A DNA stretch of 12,442 nucleotides from Methanoregula sp. (GTDB lineage: Archaea; Halobacteriota; Methanomicrobia; Methanomicrobiales; Methanospirillaceae), in contig JAQWDG010000027.1 in NCBI GenBank assembly GCA_028705545.1, positions 1,325 through 13,766 on the forward strand, read 5' to 3'. A program made the position numbers and the translations under genes. This document shows, piece after piece, positions 1-6,540 of the stretch (its first letter is position 1; each line of letters starts with the position of its first letter). Under the pieces are notes generated by a model that was given only the letters and a program-made list of their open reading frames with translations, made no database searches and was not told the DNA's origin.

Positions 1-31
1 CGCGACACCTATACGGCGTAATACCTGTTCT

Positions 32-38
32 AAAAAAA
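32..38 (-). terminator. T-run terminator after rubredoxin
   Basis: Reading the minus strand, a run of seven T lies ten bases past the rubredoxin stop codon, with no strong hairpin. Archaeal transcription commonly ends at such U-tracts. Confidence 0.5.
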
Positions 39-47
39 GAGATGTTT

Positions 48-242
48 TTAGTCGTCAAGGCGCTTGAACACGCCTTTTTTTGTCTTGAAGATCTTGCAGA
101 TCGGGCAGACCCAGGTATCCGGCAGATCTTCAAAGGCTACTCCGGGAGGGATATTCTGCGTCTTGTCCCCTTTTGCCGGATCGTAGATATAGTGGCATTC
201 AAGACATACCCAGCGGGCGAGTTTTACCGTCTGTTGCGTCAT
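48..242 (-). CDS. Rubredoxin
   Basis: Small cytoplasmic one-iron electron carrier of 64 aa. Two Cys pairs that would bind the Fe(Cys)4 site are visible: C13-L-E-C16, followed by the family's YIYDP stretch, and C46-P-I-C49 after the conserved LPDTW. The IPPG-x-x-F turn between them is also typical, and the length is normal for a rubredoxin with a short N-terminal extension. The glycine that usually follows each CxxC is replaced, by His17 and Lys50, which is unusual next to the metal site. The start is supported by a GAGGT ribosome-binding site at 249-253, six bases upstream. Rubredoxins in methanogens usually serve oxidative-stress enzymes such as rubrerythrin or flavoprotein A, but no such partner is in view. 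It lies 64 bp downstream of the DUF99 gene on the same strand and appears to have its own promoter. Confidence 0.93.
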   Translation of the reverse strand: MTQQTVKLARWVCLECHYIYDPAKGDKTQNIPPGVAFEDLPDTWVCPICKIFKTKKGVFKRLDD

Positions 243-282
243 CTGGTTACCTCGTCAATATAGTTCAGTCTACACAATTGCC

Positions 283-293
283 TTTAAAAAAAT
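283..293 (-). promoter_or_regulatory. TATA-like box of rubredoxin, also possible DUF99 terminator
   Basis: The minus strand reads ATTTTTTTAAA about 45 bases before the rubredoxin start. Initiation about 25 bases downstream would leave a leader of roughly 18-20 nt, enough to hold the GAGGT ribosome-binding site at 249-253. The same T-run lies about 15 bases past the DUF99 stop and could also terminate that transcript. Confidence 0.45.
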
Positions 294-306
294 AAGAATG
301 CTCCTG

Positions 307-885
307 TCAGGGCAGTGAACCATCGTTTCGGGTAAAACACGCATGGGCCGCACGGGCACAGATCCGTGCTACCCGGACCGGTTCCGGGACCTTCCCTTCT
401 AAGGTAAATGCAGAAACGAGCCGGCCGGCGTCCTCCGTCCCGATCCCCCGGCTCCGGAGATAGACCGTTCCCCCGGGCAGCTCAAAGGAGGTCCGTTCCC
501 CGAGCCGCAGGTACGCGGCAAGGCGCTCATCCTCGTCCGGGAAATGGTGCCGGATATCCCCTTCGAGCCCTTCGGAATTTTCATAGGTCACGCAGATCAC
601 CGGGAGCCCGGTTTCTGCGCAGACCTTTTCCGGATCGATGATATTGAAAAACGCGATCACACAGCCCGAGAGCATGACCGCCCCGATGTCCCGGCGTTTG
701 AGCGACCGGACCATGGAAAGGACCGCATCCGTTGCGTCCATGCCCCCTACCGTGACCCGGGCAAAGACCGTCCCGTCGATGACGAGATCCTTGCGCATGA
801 CAATCCCGGCGAGGGTGGACTGAGATTTTCCTGAGTAACTCTCGGCGATCCCGAGCACCCGGAGGCCCTTTTTCGGGAGGTGCAT
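307..885 (-). CDS. DUF99 (UPF0215) family protein, endonuclease V-like
   Basis: A 192-aa protein of the archaeal DUF99/UPF0215 family, which is distantly related to endonuclease V and has no established function. Visible family hallmarks are GIVMR (27-31), IDG followed by a TVGGMDATDAV stretch (36-55), the hydrophobic strand with LSG and FFNIID (72-84), TGLPVICVT (92-100), RGIG (146-149) and the C-terminal PEPVRVARI (168-176). Length matches the family. The start lies about 26 bases from the centre of a strong TATA-like box (905-917), with no ribosome-binding site, so the transcript is probably leaderless. The gene is divergent from the aglJ-like gene across 38 bp. A nucleic-acid role is suggested only by the distant endonuclease V similarity; I do not claim the active site is intact. 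Confidence 0.85.
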   Translation of the reverse strand: MHLPKKGLRVLGIAESYSGKSQSTLAGIVMRKDLVIDGTVFARVTVGGMDATDAVLSMVRSLKRRDIGAVMLSGCVIAFFNIIDPEKVCAETGLPVICVTYENSEGLEGDIRHHFPDEDERLAAYLRLGERTSFELPGGTVYLRSRGIGTEDAGRLVSAFTLEGKVPEPVRVARICARAAHACFTRNDGSLP

Positions 886-904
886 AGAAGCACTTATGAC
901 ACCC

Positions 905-917
905 GATTAAAAATACT
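905..917 (-). promoter_or_regulatory. TATA-like box for the DUF99 gene
   Basis: The minus strand reads AGTATTTTTAATC, centred near 911. That is about 26 bases from the DUF99 ATG at 885, the spacing expected between an archaeal TATA box and the transcription start. No Shine-Dalgarno sequence precedes the ATG, which fits a leaderless mRNA. The box is too close to the divergent start at 924 to drive that gene. Confidence 0.5.
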
Positions 918-923
918 ATACCG

Positions 924-1844
924 ATGAAATTCAACAAAGACGAGGTCTGCATCCTTATCCCGACCTTAAACGAGAGCCTTACCATCGGGCCGGTAGTTAA
1001 AGAGTTCCGGGATCTCGGATATTCCCATATCCTTGTCGTTGACGGAAAGAGCACGGACAATACCGTGAAAAACGCCCGCGACGCCGGTGCCACGGTCAGG
1101 ACCCAGACCGGCAAGGGGAAGGGCAATGCCATCATCGAAGCATTCGAGGTGATCGAGCAGCCCTATATCCTGATGGTGGACGGCGACGGCACGTACTCGG
1201 CAAAGGACGCGGAGAAGATGCTCACCCCGCTCTTTTTGGGCTTCGATCAGGTGATCGGCGACCGGTTAATCAATGCCGAAGAGGGCTCGTTCTCCCGGCT
1301 CAACCTCTTTGGCAACCATATGCTCAACCTCTTTTTCAAGCTCGCCCACAGCCGCGACCTCCACGATATCCTCTCCGGTTCCCGTGCGTTCACGAAACTG
1401 GCCATCCAGCAGATGAACTTAAAAGAGACCGGTTTTGAGATCGAGACCGAGATGTCGGTCGAGGCGGTGAGAAACGGCCAGCGGATCATGGTAGTCCCCA
1501 TCCGGTACTCCCGCCGCCCGGGCACGCCCACGAAACTTTCCCCGTTCCACGACGGGATCCGGATCGTCACCACGATCTACCGTCTTGCCCGGGTCAACAA
1601 CCCGATGTTCTATTTCGGGATCATGGGCCTCTTTTGTTCCATTTTGGGCCTGCTTACCGGGGTCTATGTCCTTCTGGAATGGCTGCACCATATCGATCAC
1701 ATCCCTCTCACGATTCTTACCGTGCTGTTGATCGTCGTCGGGATCGAGATCTTCATGTTCGGGGTGATCTCGGATATGCTCCTTGTCTTCCACCGCGAGA
1801 TCATCCGCGAGATCCAGCTTAACCAGTCGCCCCGGCAGAAATAA
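924..1844 (+). CDS. aglJ: AglJ-like family 2 glycosyltransferase (dolichyl-phosphate sugar synthase type)
   Basis: A 306-aa membrane-anchored glycosyltransferase of the kind that loads the first sugar onto dolichyl phosphate for archaeal N-glycosylation of S-layer proteins and archaellins. The GT-A domain spans about 1-215: the N-terminal strand ILIPTLNE (10-17), the nucleotide-binding VVDGKSTDNT (38-47), the DxD motif D86-G-D88 for metal and nucleotide sugar, and the HDILSGSRAF (147-156) and FEIETEM (171-177) acceptor-side motifs. Two long hydrophobic segments at about 229-251 and 261-289 anchor it in the membrane. Length and layout match AglJ/AglK-type enzymes. The sugar cannot be read from the sequence. 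It is monocistronic: divergent from DUF99, followed by a T-run at 1847. No clear ribosome-binding site precedes the ATG. Confidence 0.88.
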   Translation: MKFNKDEVCILIPTLNESLTIGPVVKEFRDLGYSHILVVDGKSTDNTVKNARDAGATVRTQTGKGKGNAIIEAFEVIEQPYILMVDGDGTYSAKDAEKMLTPLFLGFDQVIGDRLINAEEGSFSRLNLFGNHMLNLFFKLAHSRDLHDILSGSRAFTKLAIQQMNLKETGFEIETEMSVEAVRNGQRIMVVPIRYSRRPGTPTKLSPFHDGIRIVTTIYRLARVNNPMFYFGIMGLFCSILGLLTGVYVLLEWLHHIDHIPLTILTVLLIVVGIEIFMFGVISDMLLVFHREIIREIQLNQSPRQK

Positions 1845-1846
1845 CC

Positions 1847-1853
1847 TTTTTTT
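1847..1853 (+). terminator. T-run terminator after the aglJ-like gene
   Basis: Seven T residues begin two bases after the stop codon region of the glycosyltransferase gene. The convergent aldolase gene ends 50 bp away and has its own T-run in the other orientation, so the 1845-1894 gap is a bidirectional termination zone. Confidence 0.55.
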
Positions 1854-1886
1854 AACTTCGGCGCCTGCCGGATTCGTAAAACTTCT

Positions 1887-1892
1887 AAAAAA
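1887..1892 (-). terminator. T-run terminator after the aldolase gene
   Basis: On the minus strand six T residues start two bases after the TGA stop of the class II aldolase. This is a plausible U-tract terminator for the whole thioredoxin-npdG-glycosylase-aldolase transcript. Confidence 0.5.
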
Positions 1893-1894
1893 GA

Positions 1895-2476
1895 TCAGAA
1901 CCGGTCCTGTACGGGATCCGGGTAGAACATCCGTTTATATGCGATGATCCGGCTGGCGTGCTCCGCAAGGGAGGTGAGCTGGAATGCCTCGTCGAGCGTT
2001 CTCCCCGCGGCAAACGTCCCGTGCCCCCGTGCTACGACCAGCTTGTGCTCTGTCATCGCACGGGTAACGGCATCGGCAAGCCCCTGTGTGCCCGGCGCAC
2101 CGGCAACCACCGGGATCGTCCGGCAGAACATCTCGCCCTCGCTGTCCAGCGGCACGATCTCGTCCGCACCAAGGGATGCGGCAATGGCATACGGTGGGTG
2201 GGCGTGCACGATCGCCTTGTACGGCATCGAGGAATATACGGCGAGGTGGACGCGGTACTCGCTCGATGCCTCTTTGGGGACCGGTCCCTTAAAAGGCACA
2301 AAGACCGGTTCGCCCGGATCGTCGAGGTAAGCGCCGGTTCTCTTGATGTAAAACCCCTCGGCGTCCCGCACGCTCATATTGCCGAAGTTCCCGCCGACCA
2401 GATGTTCGGCAAACAGGCGTTTTCCTATCCGTTCAAAGCCAGGATCCTGCATTCTTCGCATCTCTTTGATGTACAT
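1895..2476 (-). CDS. fucA: Class II aldolase, L-fuculose-1-phosphate aldolase-like
   Basis: A 193-aa zinc aldolase of the FucA/RhaD/AraD fold. The Zn ligands are visible as H91-A-H93 in the IVHAHPPYAIA stretch and H152 in ARGHGTFAAG; E73 in SSEYRVH is the likely catalytic acid. GGNFGNMSVR (28-37) is the phosphate-binding loop. In Methanocaldococcus jannaschii the related enzyme makes lactaldehyde, a source of the lactate moiety of coenzyme F420, and the nearby F420-dependent npdG makes that role attractive, though this is inference. It overlaps the upstream glycosylase gene by 52 bp if the first ATG is used; later in-frame ATGs at 2461 and 2452 would shorten the overlap to 37 or 28 bp. No start has a good ribosome-binding site. 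A methylthioribulose-phosphate or other sugar-phosphate substrate cannot be excluded. Confidence 0.85.
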   Translation of the reverse strand: MYIKEMRRMQDPGFERIGKRLFAEHLVGGNFGNMSVRDAEGFYIKRTGAYLDDPGEPVFVPFKGPVPKEASSEYRVHLAVYSSMPYKAIVHAHPPYAIAASLGADEIVPLDSEGEMFCRTIPVVAGAPGTQGLADAVTRAMTEHKLVVARGHGTFAAGRTLDEAFQLTSLAEHASRIIAYKRMFYPDPVQDRF

Positions 2477-3072
2477 CGCTCTTTTGCGTATTCAACGATG
2501 CGGGCGTGGGCCTGGCGGTATACAGAAGTATTCTCGGGGAGCACGCTCTCGAAGAGGGCTTTTAACCCCGGGCGCGGCGTTTTTATCCCGGCGCATGCCG
2601 CTATCCGGACCGTGTAGGCATCGATCACGAAACTCGGGCGGCAAAACCCGTAGCAGAGGATACTGTCCGCGGTCTCTTCCCCAACACCGTTTACCGAGAG
2701 CAGGCCTGCGCGGAGTTCTTTTGTTGGCATCGTTTCCATGCATCCGATCCCTCCGCAGGTCTCCATGACATACGCCGCAAGCCCGATAAGCCGGCGCGCC
2801 TTCATCCGGTAAAACCCGGTGCAGCGGATGGCATTTTCGATATCCTCAGGTGCGGCGGTATGGATTGCCGCAATCGAGCAGAGATTTTTCTCTTTTAAAA
2901 GAGCGAGCGCCTTTTTTACATTCTCCCACCGGGTCTGCTGGGTGAGGATGGCGCCGATCATCACCTCGCCGGTATCTCCCGGCCACCAGGAGATCCCGCC
3001 GTAAGTATCTTCCAGAAAGGAAAGGATCCGTTCCGCCTTTATTTTGTCGTCAGCGGAACTGGATCCCGACAT
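2425..3072 (-). CDS. Endonuclease III-related HhH-GPD DNA glycosylase, MagIII type
   Basis: A 215-aa base-excision repair glycosylase of the HhH-GPD superfamily. The N-terminal WWPG followed by EVMIGAILTQQTRWENV (36-52) is characteristic of the endonuclease III-like proteins that include Helicobacter MagIII. The helix-hairpin-helix is at about 124-143 (LLSVNGVGEETADSILCYGF), followed by FVIDAYTVRI with the catalytic Asp at D151. Aligning to E. coli Nth, the Schiff-base lysine (K120) falls on E133, so lyase activity is not expected and a monofunctional enzyme, perhaps for 3-methyladenine, is more likely. The C-terminus has only C200, C205 and C208; the fourth Cys of the usual iron-sulfur motif is absent and the protein ends seven residues later. 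It overlaps npdG by 23 bp and the aldolase gene by 52 bp. Confidence 0.88.
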   Translation of the reverse strand: MSGSSSADDKIKAERILSFLEDTYGGISWWPGDTGEVMIGAILTQQTRWENVKKALALLKEKNLCSIAAIHTAAPEDIENAIRCTGFYRMKARRLIGLAAYVMETCGGIGCMETMPTKELRAGLLSVNGVGEETADSILCYGFCRPSFVIDAYTVRIAACAGIKTPRPGLKALFESVLPENTSVYRQAHARIVEYAKERCTSKRCEECRILALNG

Positions 3073-3700
3073 CGTGCATCTTGTTGTACCGGGCGATGTT
3101 GAGCACCAGCGGCGTGAGCGGTTCGATCATGGTCGAGACCGAGAGCGGCCCGGCATTGAATGCCTGGAGCTCGGAGATCTTGTTTACCAGTTCCATTACC
3201 TGGTGTTTTGTATCGTCGTCGTCGCCGCAGACCGGTACCGAGTATGCCAGTTCCTCGTCAATTGCCTTCCACCGGTTTGCCGCGATCGTGTTGAACGCAC
3301 AGCAGAGCCGGGCCTCTTTTGGAAGGAGTTTTTGGATCATGAGCGCTGCGGAGCCCTCGGGCGGCGGGACAAAGACGAAATGGTCCTGCTTTTCCATAGG
3401 GTTGACCGGGCTTATCACGATCTTGTCTTCGAACCCGTGGAGGCCGGACAGGGTCGGGACCACGTGTTTAAAAGGGATCGCGAGGATAACGATGTCGCCC
3501 TTGTCCACGGCGTCCTGGTTGGTAACACCGGTAAGCGAGCACTCCTGGCCCCGGCTTTTTAAGGTGTCCCGTGCCATCGTGCAGGTGGCCTCGGCCTTCT
3601 CCTGTTCCCGGGAGCCGACCACCACGTCAAAGAGCGGGGAGAGGCGCATGGTCATGCCCTCCCCGATATCCCCGGTTCCCCCGACGATACCGATCTTCAC
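3050..3700 (-). CDS. npdG: NADPH-dependent F420 reductase (F420H2:NADP oxidoreductase)
   Basis: A 216-aa cytoplasmic enzyme exchanging hydride between coenzyme F420 and NADP(H). The N-terminal Rossmann motif GGTGDIGEG (7-15) and GSRE (29-32), which reads the NADP 2'-phosphate, match the Archaeoglobus Fno family. Other family blocks are LAIPFKHV (73-80), IVISPVNP (94-101), the VCGDDDD stretch (157-163), and the C-terminal AGPLS and ESLTPL-like IEPLTPLVLNI (192-202) that shape the F420 site. Length is typical. The start is GTG at 3700, preceded by a GGTGGGAT ribosome-binding site that lies inside the last codons of the thioredoxin gene; the two genes abut with no spacing. It overlaps the downstream glycosylase by 23 bp. 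In a CO2-reducing methanogen it would make NADPH for biosynthesis. Confidence 0.95.
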   Translation of the reverse strand: MKIGIVGGTGDIGEGMTMRLSPLFDVVVGSREQEKAEATCTMARDTLKSRGQECSLTGVTNQDAVDKGDIVILAIPFKHVVPTLSGLHGFEDKIVISPVNPMEKQDHFVFVPPPEGSAALMIQKLLPKEARLCCAFNTIAANRWKAIDEELAYSVPVCGDDDDTKHQVMELVNKISELQAFNAGPLSVSTMIEPLTPLVLNIARYNKMHDVGIQFR

Positions 3701-3973
3701 TTATCCCACCAGCGGGCGGAGCAGATTTTTGAGCGTTGCCCCATCGGTAACGCCCTCCAGTCTCTGGACCACCTTTCCATCGTTTTCGATGATCAGTGTC
3801 GGGACTACCTGGATCCCGTATTTCTGTGCAAGGGCGATATTCTCGTCTACGTCTACCTTTTTGATCTCGACGGCGCCGTCCAGTTCCTTTGCAAGTTCCT
3901 CGATGATCGGCGTCTGCATCCGGCAGGGTCCGCACCACGTAGCAAAGAAGTCGTACAGAACAGGTTTTGTCAT
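3701..3973 (-). CDS. Thioredoxin
   Basis: A short 90-aa thioredoxin-fold disulfide reductase of the cytoplasm, with no signal peptide. The redox motif is FFATWCGPCRMQ with C14-G-P-C17, and the cis-proline is P58 in VVPTL. The C-terminal ENDGKVVQRLEG (63-74) completes the beta-beta-alpha end of the fold. The length is shorter than the 105-110 aa of bacterial Trx but usual for archaeal versions. It is the first gene of the cluster that runs down to the aldolase, and its stop abuts the npdG start. That pairing suggests, without proving, that the NADPH made by npdG feeds thioredoxin through a reductase encoded elsewhere. Confidence 0.93.
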   Translation of the reverse strand: MTKPVLYDFFATWCGPCRMQTPIIEELAKELDGAVEIKKVDVDENIALAQKYGIQVVPTLIIENDGKVVQRLEGVTDGATLKNLLRPLVG

Positions 3974-4000
3974 GGAATCATACCCGGTAGAGTACTCGGT

Positions 4001-4018
4001 TAAAAAAAAGATAAATCT
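4001..4018 (-). promoter_or_regulatory. TATA-like promoter of the thioredoxin-npdG cluster and secD T-run terminator
   Basis: The minus strand reads GATTTATC then eight T and AA. The T-run at 4002-4009 lies about 20 bases past the secD stop and would terminate secFD. The AT-rich block is also 30-45 bases from the thioredoxin ATG at 3973, suitable for a TATA element giving a very short leader. I cannot tell from sequence which role dominates; both may hold. Confidence 0.45.
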
Positions 4019-4028
4019 ATGGTATTTG

Positions 4029-5483
4029 TTACTCGGAGAGAATGTCCATGATGATCTTGCCGTAGGCCGGCCGGGTCACCACGACACCAACGATCACACC
4101 CATGATGGTGATGATCGCAAAGCCCTTGAGGGTCGAGAGGTCCATGAGGGCGAGCGGCAGCATGGCGATAATCACCGTCGCCGCTGCGATAACGATGATC
4201 GTGAGCGCCCGTGCGAGCCTCTTCAGGTAAATGTTGGGCGACGGGACGATCCCCTCGTGCAGGATCTCATCAGTGAGAATGACCAGCTGGTCGATACCGG
4301 TACCTACCACAGCTATCAGCCCCGCTATCGTTGGCAGATCCATCTGGAACTTGATCGCGCTGATGAACCCGAGAAGGATCACGATCTCCGATGCATTGAT
4401 GAGCACCATCGGGAGGACGATCCTCGGCTCGCGGTACCGGTAGTAGATCACAAAGCCGACCGTGATGAGCGCGAGAATGAACGCGAGCATGCACATGGTC
4501 ATGTAGTGGGCCCCAAGCGATGCCGAGGTCGAACCGGAACCTGCGATCTTCACATCGACCGGCAGTGCGCCCGCCCGGAGATGGATCTCGAGTTCGTCTG
4601 CCTGCTGCATGCCGTAAGTGCCCGTACCGGTCGATGCGGTCATCGAGTGGGTGGCTGAACTCTGGAGCGACGAGGCGAGATCCGTGGAGAGCGGTGCAGA
4701 ATAGACCGTCTTGTTATCGAGGATCATCGCGAGCTGGTGGTGATCCGGATCGGTTGTCGCGCCGTACCTGATGGCAGCCTGCCTGAACGTTTCAGCCCCG
4801 TCAGCATTCAGCGTGAAACTGACGCCCCAGTTGCCCGAAGTATCCTTGTTCGGGGTCTGGACGCTGGTAATCGAATCACCGTAGAGCACGTGCTCGGTCT
4901 GGTTGCCCGTGGTCTGGATCCGGATCTCGAACTTACCCTGCTTCCCGACGATCTGCTGGGCCTCGTTCATATCAACGCCGGCCATCTCCACACGGACGTA
5001 CCGTGCAACGCCGTTCACACCGGTAAGGACGTTAACTTTCGCGTCCTTGGTACCCATCGAGTTGATCTTGTTCTCTAAAATGGTCTTGACATCGGCAGCG
5101 GTGTCCTTGGAAAGACCCTGCTGGTAGGAGACAAGTGTCCCTCCGTTAGCCTCGAAATACGGTTCGAGCTGGGCCTGGGTGTAATATTTCCGGATTTCGA
5201 GGTGGTTGGAATCGACCTGTTCCACGTCGGCATCAAGGCTTTTGGAGAGATTTGTGATAAACGTGCCGGTCGGTTCCGTGGTCGAGTATCCCACAACTTC
5301 CGACTGGAACTCGAGCTGGAGCCACGCACCCTGCTGGAGGTCGAGGCCGTACTGGAGATTGGTGGTCAGGTCCCCTTTATCGTCGAAGTGGGGATAAATG
5401 GCTACGACTGAAAGTACCAAAAGGACAATCAGGGTGAGGACTCTCCAGTCCTTAAAGAGTGTCTTGAGTTTATCCTGCTTCAT
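4029..5483 (-). CDS. secD: Protein-export membrane protein SecD (archaeal)
   Basis: A 484-aa RND-type subunit that, with SecF, assists Sec-dependent export at the outer face of the membrane using the ion gradient. One N-terminal membrane helix (about 13-31) is followed by a large extracytoplasmic domain (32-325) beginning with LQYGLDLQQGAWLQL (43-57), the archaeal form of the SecD D1 motif. It contains the conserved IVGKQGKFEIRI (178-189). Five C-terminal membrane helices occupy about 326-475, with the diagnostic AVVGTGIDQLVILTDE (391-406). The start is ATG at 5483, which overlaps the secF stop as ATGA; GGGAGG (5490-5495) six bases upstream is a strong ribosome-binding site, so an upstream in-frame start at 5510 is unlikely. 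A T-run follows the stop. Confidence 0.95.
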   Translation of the reverse strand: MKQDKLKTLFKDWRVLTLIVLLVLSVVAIYPHFDDKGDLTTNLQYGLDLQQGAWLQLEFQSEVVGYSTTEPTGTFITNLSKSLDADVEQVDSNHLEIRKYYTQAQLEPYFEANGGTLVSYQQGLSKDTAADVKTILENKINSMGTKDAKVNVLTGVNGVARYVRVEMAGVDMNEAQQIVGKQGKFEIRIQTTGNQTEHVLYGDSITSVQTPNKDTSGNWGVSFTLNADGAETFRQAAIRYGATTDPDHHQLAMILDNKTVYSAPLSTDLASSLQSSATHSMTASTGTGTYGMQQADELEIHLRAGALPVDVKIAGSGSTSASLGAHYMTMCMLAFILALITVGFVIYYRYREPRIVLPMVLINASEIVILLGFISAIKFQMDLPTIAGLIAVVGTGIDQLVILTDEILHEGIVPSPNIYLKRLARALTIIVIAAATVIIAMLPLALMDLSTLKGFAIITIMGVIVGVVVTRPAYGKIIMDILSE

Positions 5484-6334
5484 TTCCCGCCTCCCTTGAG
5501 GACATACCATTTCAATATGCCGACGTTTGTGAGCCAGGTGTTCATGATATCGAAGACAAGCCCGATGAGAAGCACGGCAGAGATCTCTTCAACAACCTGT
5601 ACCTGCCCGAGCCACGATACCACGAAGAGGACGACGACTGCCGCAAGCGTTGTCGAGGTCATGATGATACCGGTATGGAATGCACCGGTGAGTTTGTCGT
5701 TGAGTTTCCCCTGCCGTTTCAAGACCCGTGTTGTGAGTAAGATATCACTGTCCACGGAATACCCAATCAGCATGAGGAGCGCCGCGGTCGTCCCGAGCGT
5801 TAAGGGGATCCCGACAACGTTCATCATCGCGGCCGTCATTGCCATATCGGCAAAGGCCGAGAGGACGACAGCGCAGGAGGGGACAAAGGTCCTGAATGCA
5901 AGGAAGACCACGATTGCCATGCCGATAAAGGCAAGGATCATGGCAAAAAATGCCTGGTCCTGCAGGGTCTTGCCGAACGATTCGCCGATCTGGTCGATCC
6001 GTGCATTCGGGTATTTTTCAGAGACCAGTTTTGCCAGGCTCTGGTATTTCGCATCGTCCATGGCAGCGAATGTCAGGAATTTCCCGTTGTTTAAGCCCTC
6101 GCTGATACTCACGAGCGGATAATCTGCAAAGACCGCCCTGAGCTGATCCGAAGAATCGGGAGTGATCACATTGACGGCAGTCCCGCCGGAGAAATCGATC
6201 CCCGGTTTGACCGGCATACCGACCGTAGCCGTAGCATACGCGAGCACTACCAGTGAAATGGCAAGTACTACCAACGGGATTATCACCAGTTGTTTTGGTG
6301 AATATTTCTCGATGTTATAACTGAATAATCCCAT
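5480..6334 (-). CDS. secF: Protein-export membrane protein SecF (archaeal)
   Basis: A 284-aa partner of SecD in the Sec export machinery, six membrane helices in all. The first helix is about 15-36; the F1 motif PGIDFSGGTAVNV (44-56) opens the short extracytoplasmic domain (about 37-130). Five helices follow at about 131-275, with the signature IGYSVDSDILLTTRV (190-204) and the VFDIMNTWLTN segment (260-270). Length is typical of stand-alone archaeal SecF. secF precedes secD, the usual archaeal order. An AT-rich TATA-like element on the minus strand (6360-6370) would start transcription close to the ATG, giving almost no leader. SecA is absent from archaea, so the pair acts with SecYE alone. 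Confidence 0.95.
   Translation of the reverse strand: MGLFSYNIEKYSPKQLVIIPLVVLAISLVVLAYATATVGMPVKPGIDFSGGTAVNVITPDSSDQLRAVFADYPLVSISEGLNNGKFLTFAAMDDAKYQSLAKLVSEKYPNARIDQIGESFGKTLQDQAFFAMILAFIGMAIVVFLAFRTFVPSCAVVLSAFADMAMTAAMMNVVGIPLTLGTTAALLMLIGYSVDSDILLTTRVLKRQGKLNDKLTGAFHTGIIMTSTTLAAVVVLFVVSWLGQVQVVEEISAVLLIGLVFDIMNTWLTNVGILKWYVLKGGGK
5490..5495 (-). promoter_or_regulatory. Ribosome-binding site deciding the secD start
   Basis: GGGAGG on the minus strand, inside the final glycine-rich codons of secF, lies six bases before the ATG at 5483. Together with the ATGA overlap it indicates translational coupling of secF and secD. Confidence 0.75.
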
Positions 6335-6359
6335 ATCATACTCATCTGTTCATGAACGA

Positions 6360-6370
6360 TTAAATAATTA
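6360..6370 (-). promoter_or_regulatory. TATA-like promoter of secFD
   Basis: The minus strand reads TAATTATTTAA, centred near 6365. The expected start about 26 bases downstream is near 6339, five bases before the secF ATG. A 10-bp palindrome GTTCATGAAC (6348-6357) sits between the box and the predicted start and could be a regulator site, but it is short enough to be chance. Confidence 0.45.
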
Positions 6371-6371
6371 C

Positions 6372-6504
6372 CAGATTGCCGGGCCGGCTGTAGGGGCTGG
6401 ATCCGGTGCCTGTCCGGTCCGTGATGCAGGATTTCGCAGAATATTCCTGTTCCCTGCCAAAACGGACGGATTTTAAATCTGGGTTTGTAAAACCGGATAA
6501 AACA
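6372..6504. other. Non-coding stretch between the secF and DUF2551 promoters
   Basis: About 130 bases with no supported gene. It holds a 7-bp hairpin with one bulge (GGATCCGG at 6399-6406 with CCGGTCC at 6414-6420), a weaker GCAGG/CCTGC pair (6426-6430, 6453-6457), and a symmetric AT-rich box TTTTAAAT (6471-6478) that could serve as a TATA element on either strand. On the minus strand it would give secF a leader of about 115 nt or a small RNA. I see no C/D-box or tRNA-like features. Confidence 0.35.
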
Positions 6505-6517
6505 AAAAATATATATG
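6505..6517 (+). promoter_or_regulatory. TATA box of the DUF2551 gene
   Basis: A strong A-rich BRE-like tract followed by ATATATAT (6509-6516), centred near 6512. Initiation at the usual 25-28 bases downstream falls at 6537-6540, essentially at the ATG (6541). No ribosome-binding site exists, so a leaderless mRNA is predicted. Confidence 0.6.
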
Positions 6518-6540
6518 TGGTCGGCCGCGATCACTAAACC

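Noticed and set aside
3081..4658. A 525-codon open frame on the plus strand across npdG, thioredoxin and secD
   Set aside because: It crosses three real minus-strand genes and two terminator/promoter regions and has low-complexity charged sequence typical of shadow frames.
6348..6357. 10-bp palindrome GTTCATGAAC between the secF TATA box and start as a regulator site
   Set aside because: It does not extend beyond ten bases and no second copy was noticed; kept only as a note in the promoter entry.
6481..6496. TTGTAAAACC-like sequence upstream of DUF2551 resembling a BirA half-site
   Set aside because: It is a single imperfect half-site with no partner at the right spacing and no biotin gene downstream.
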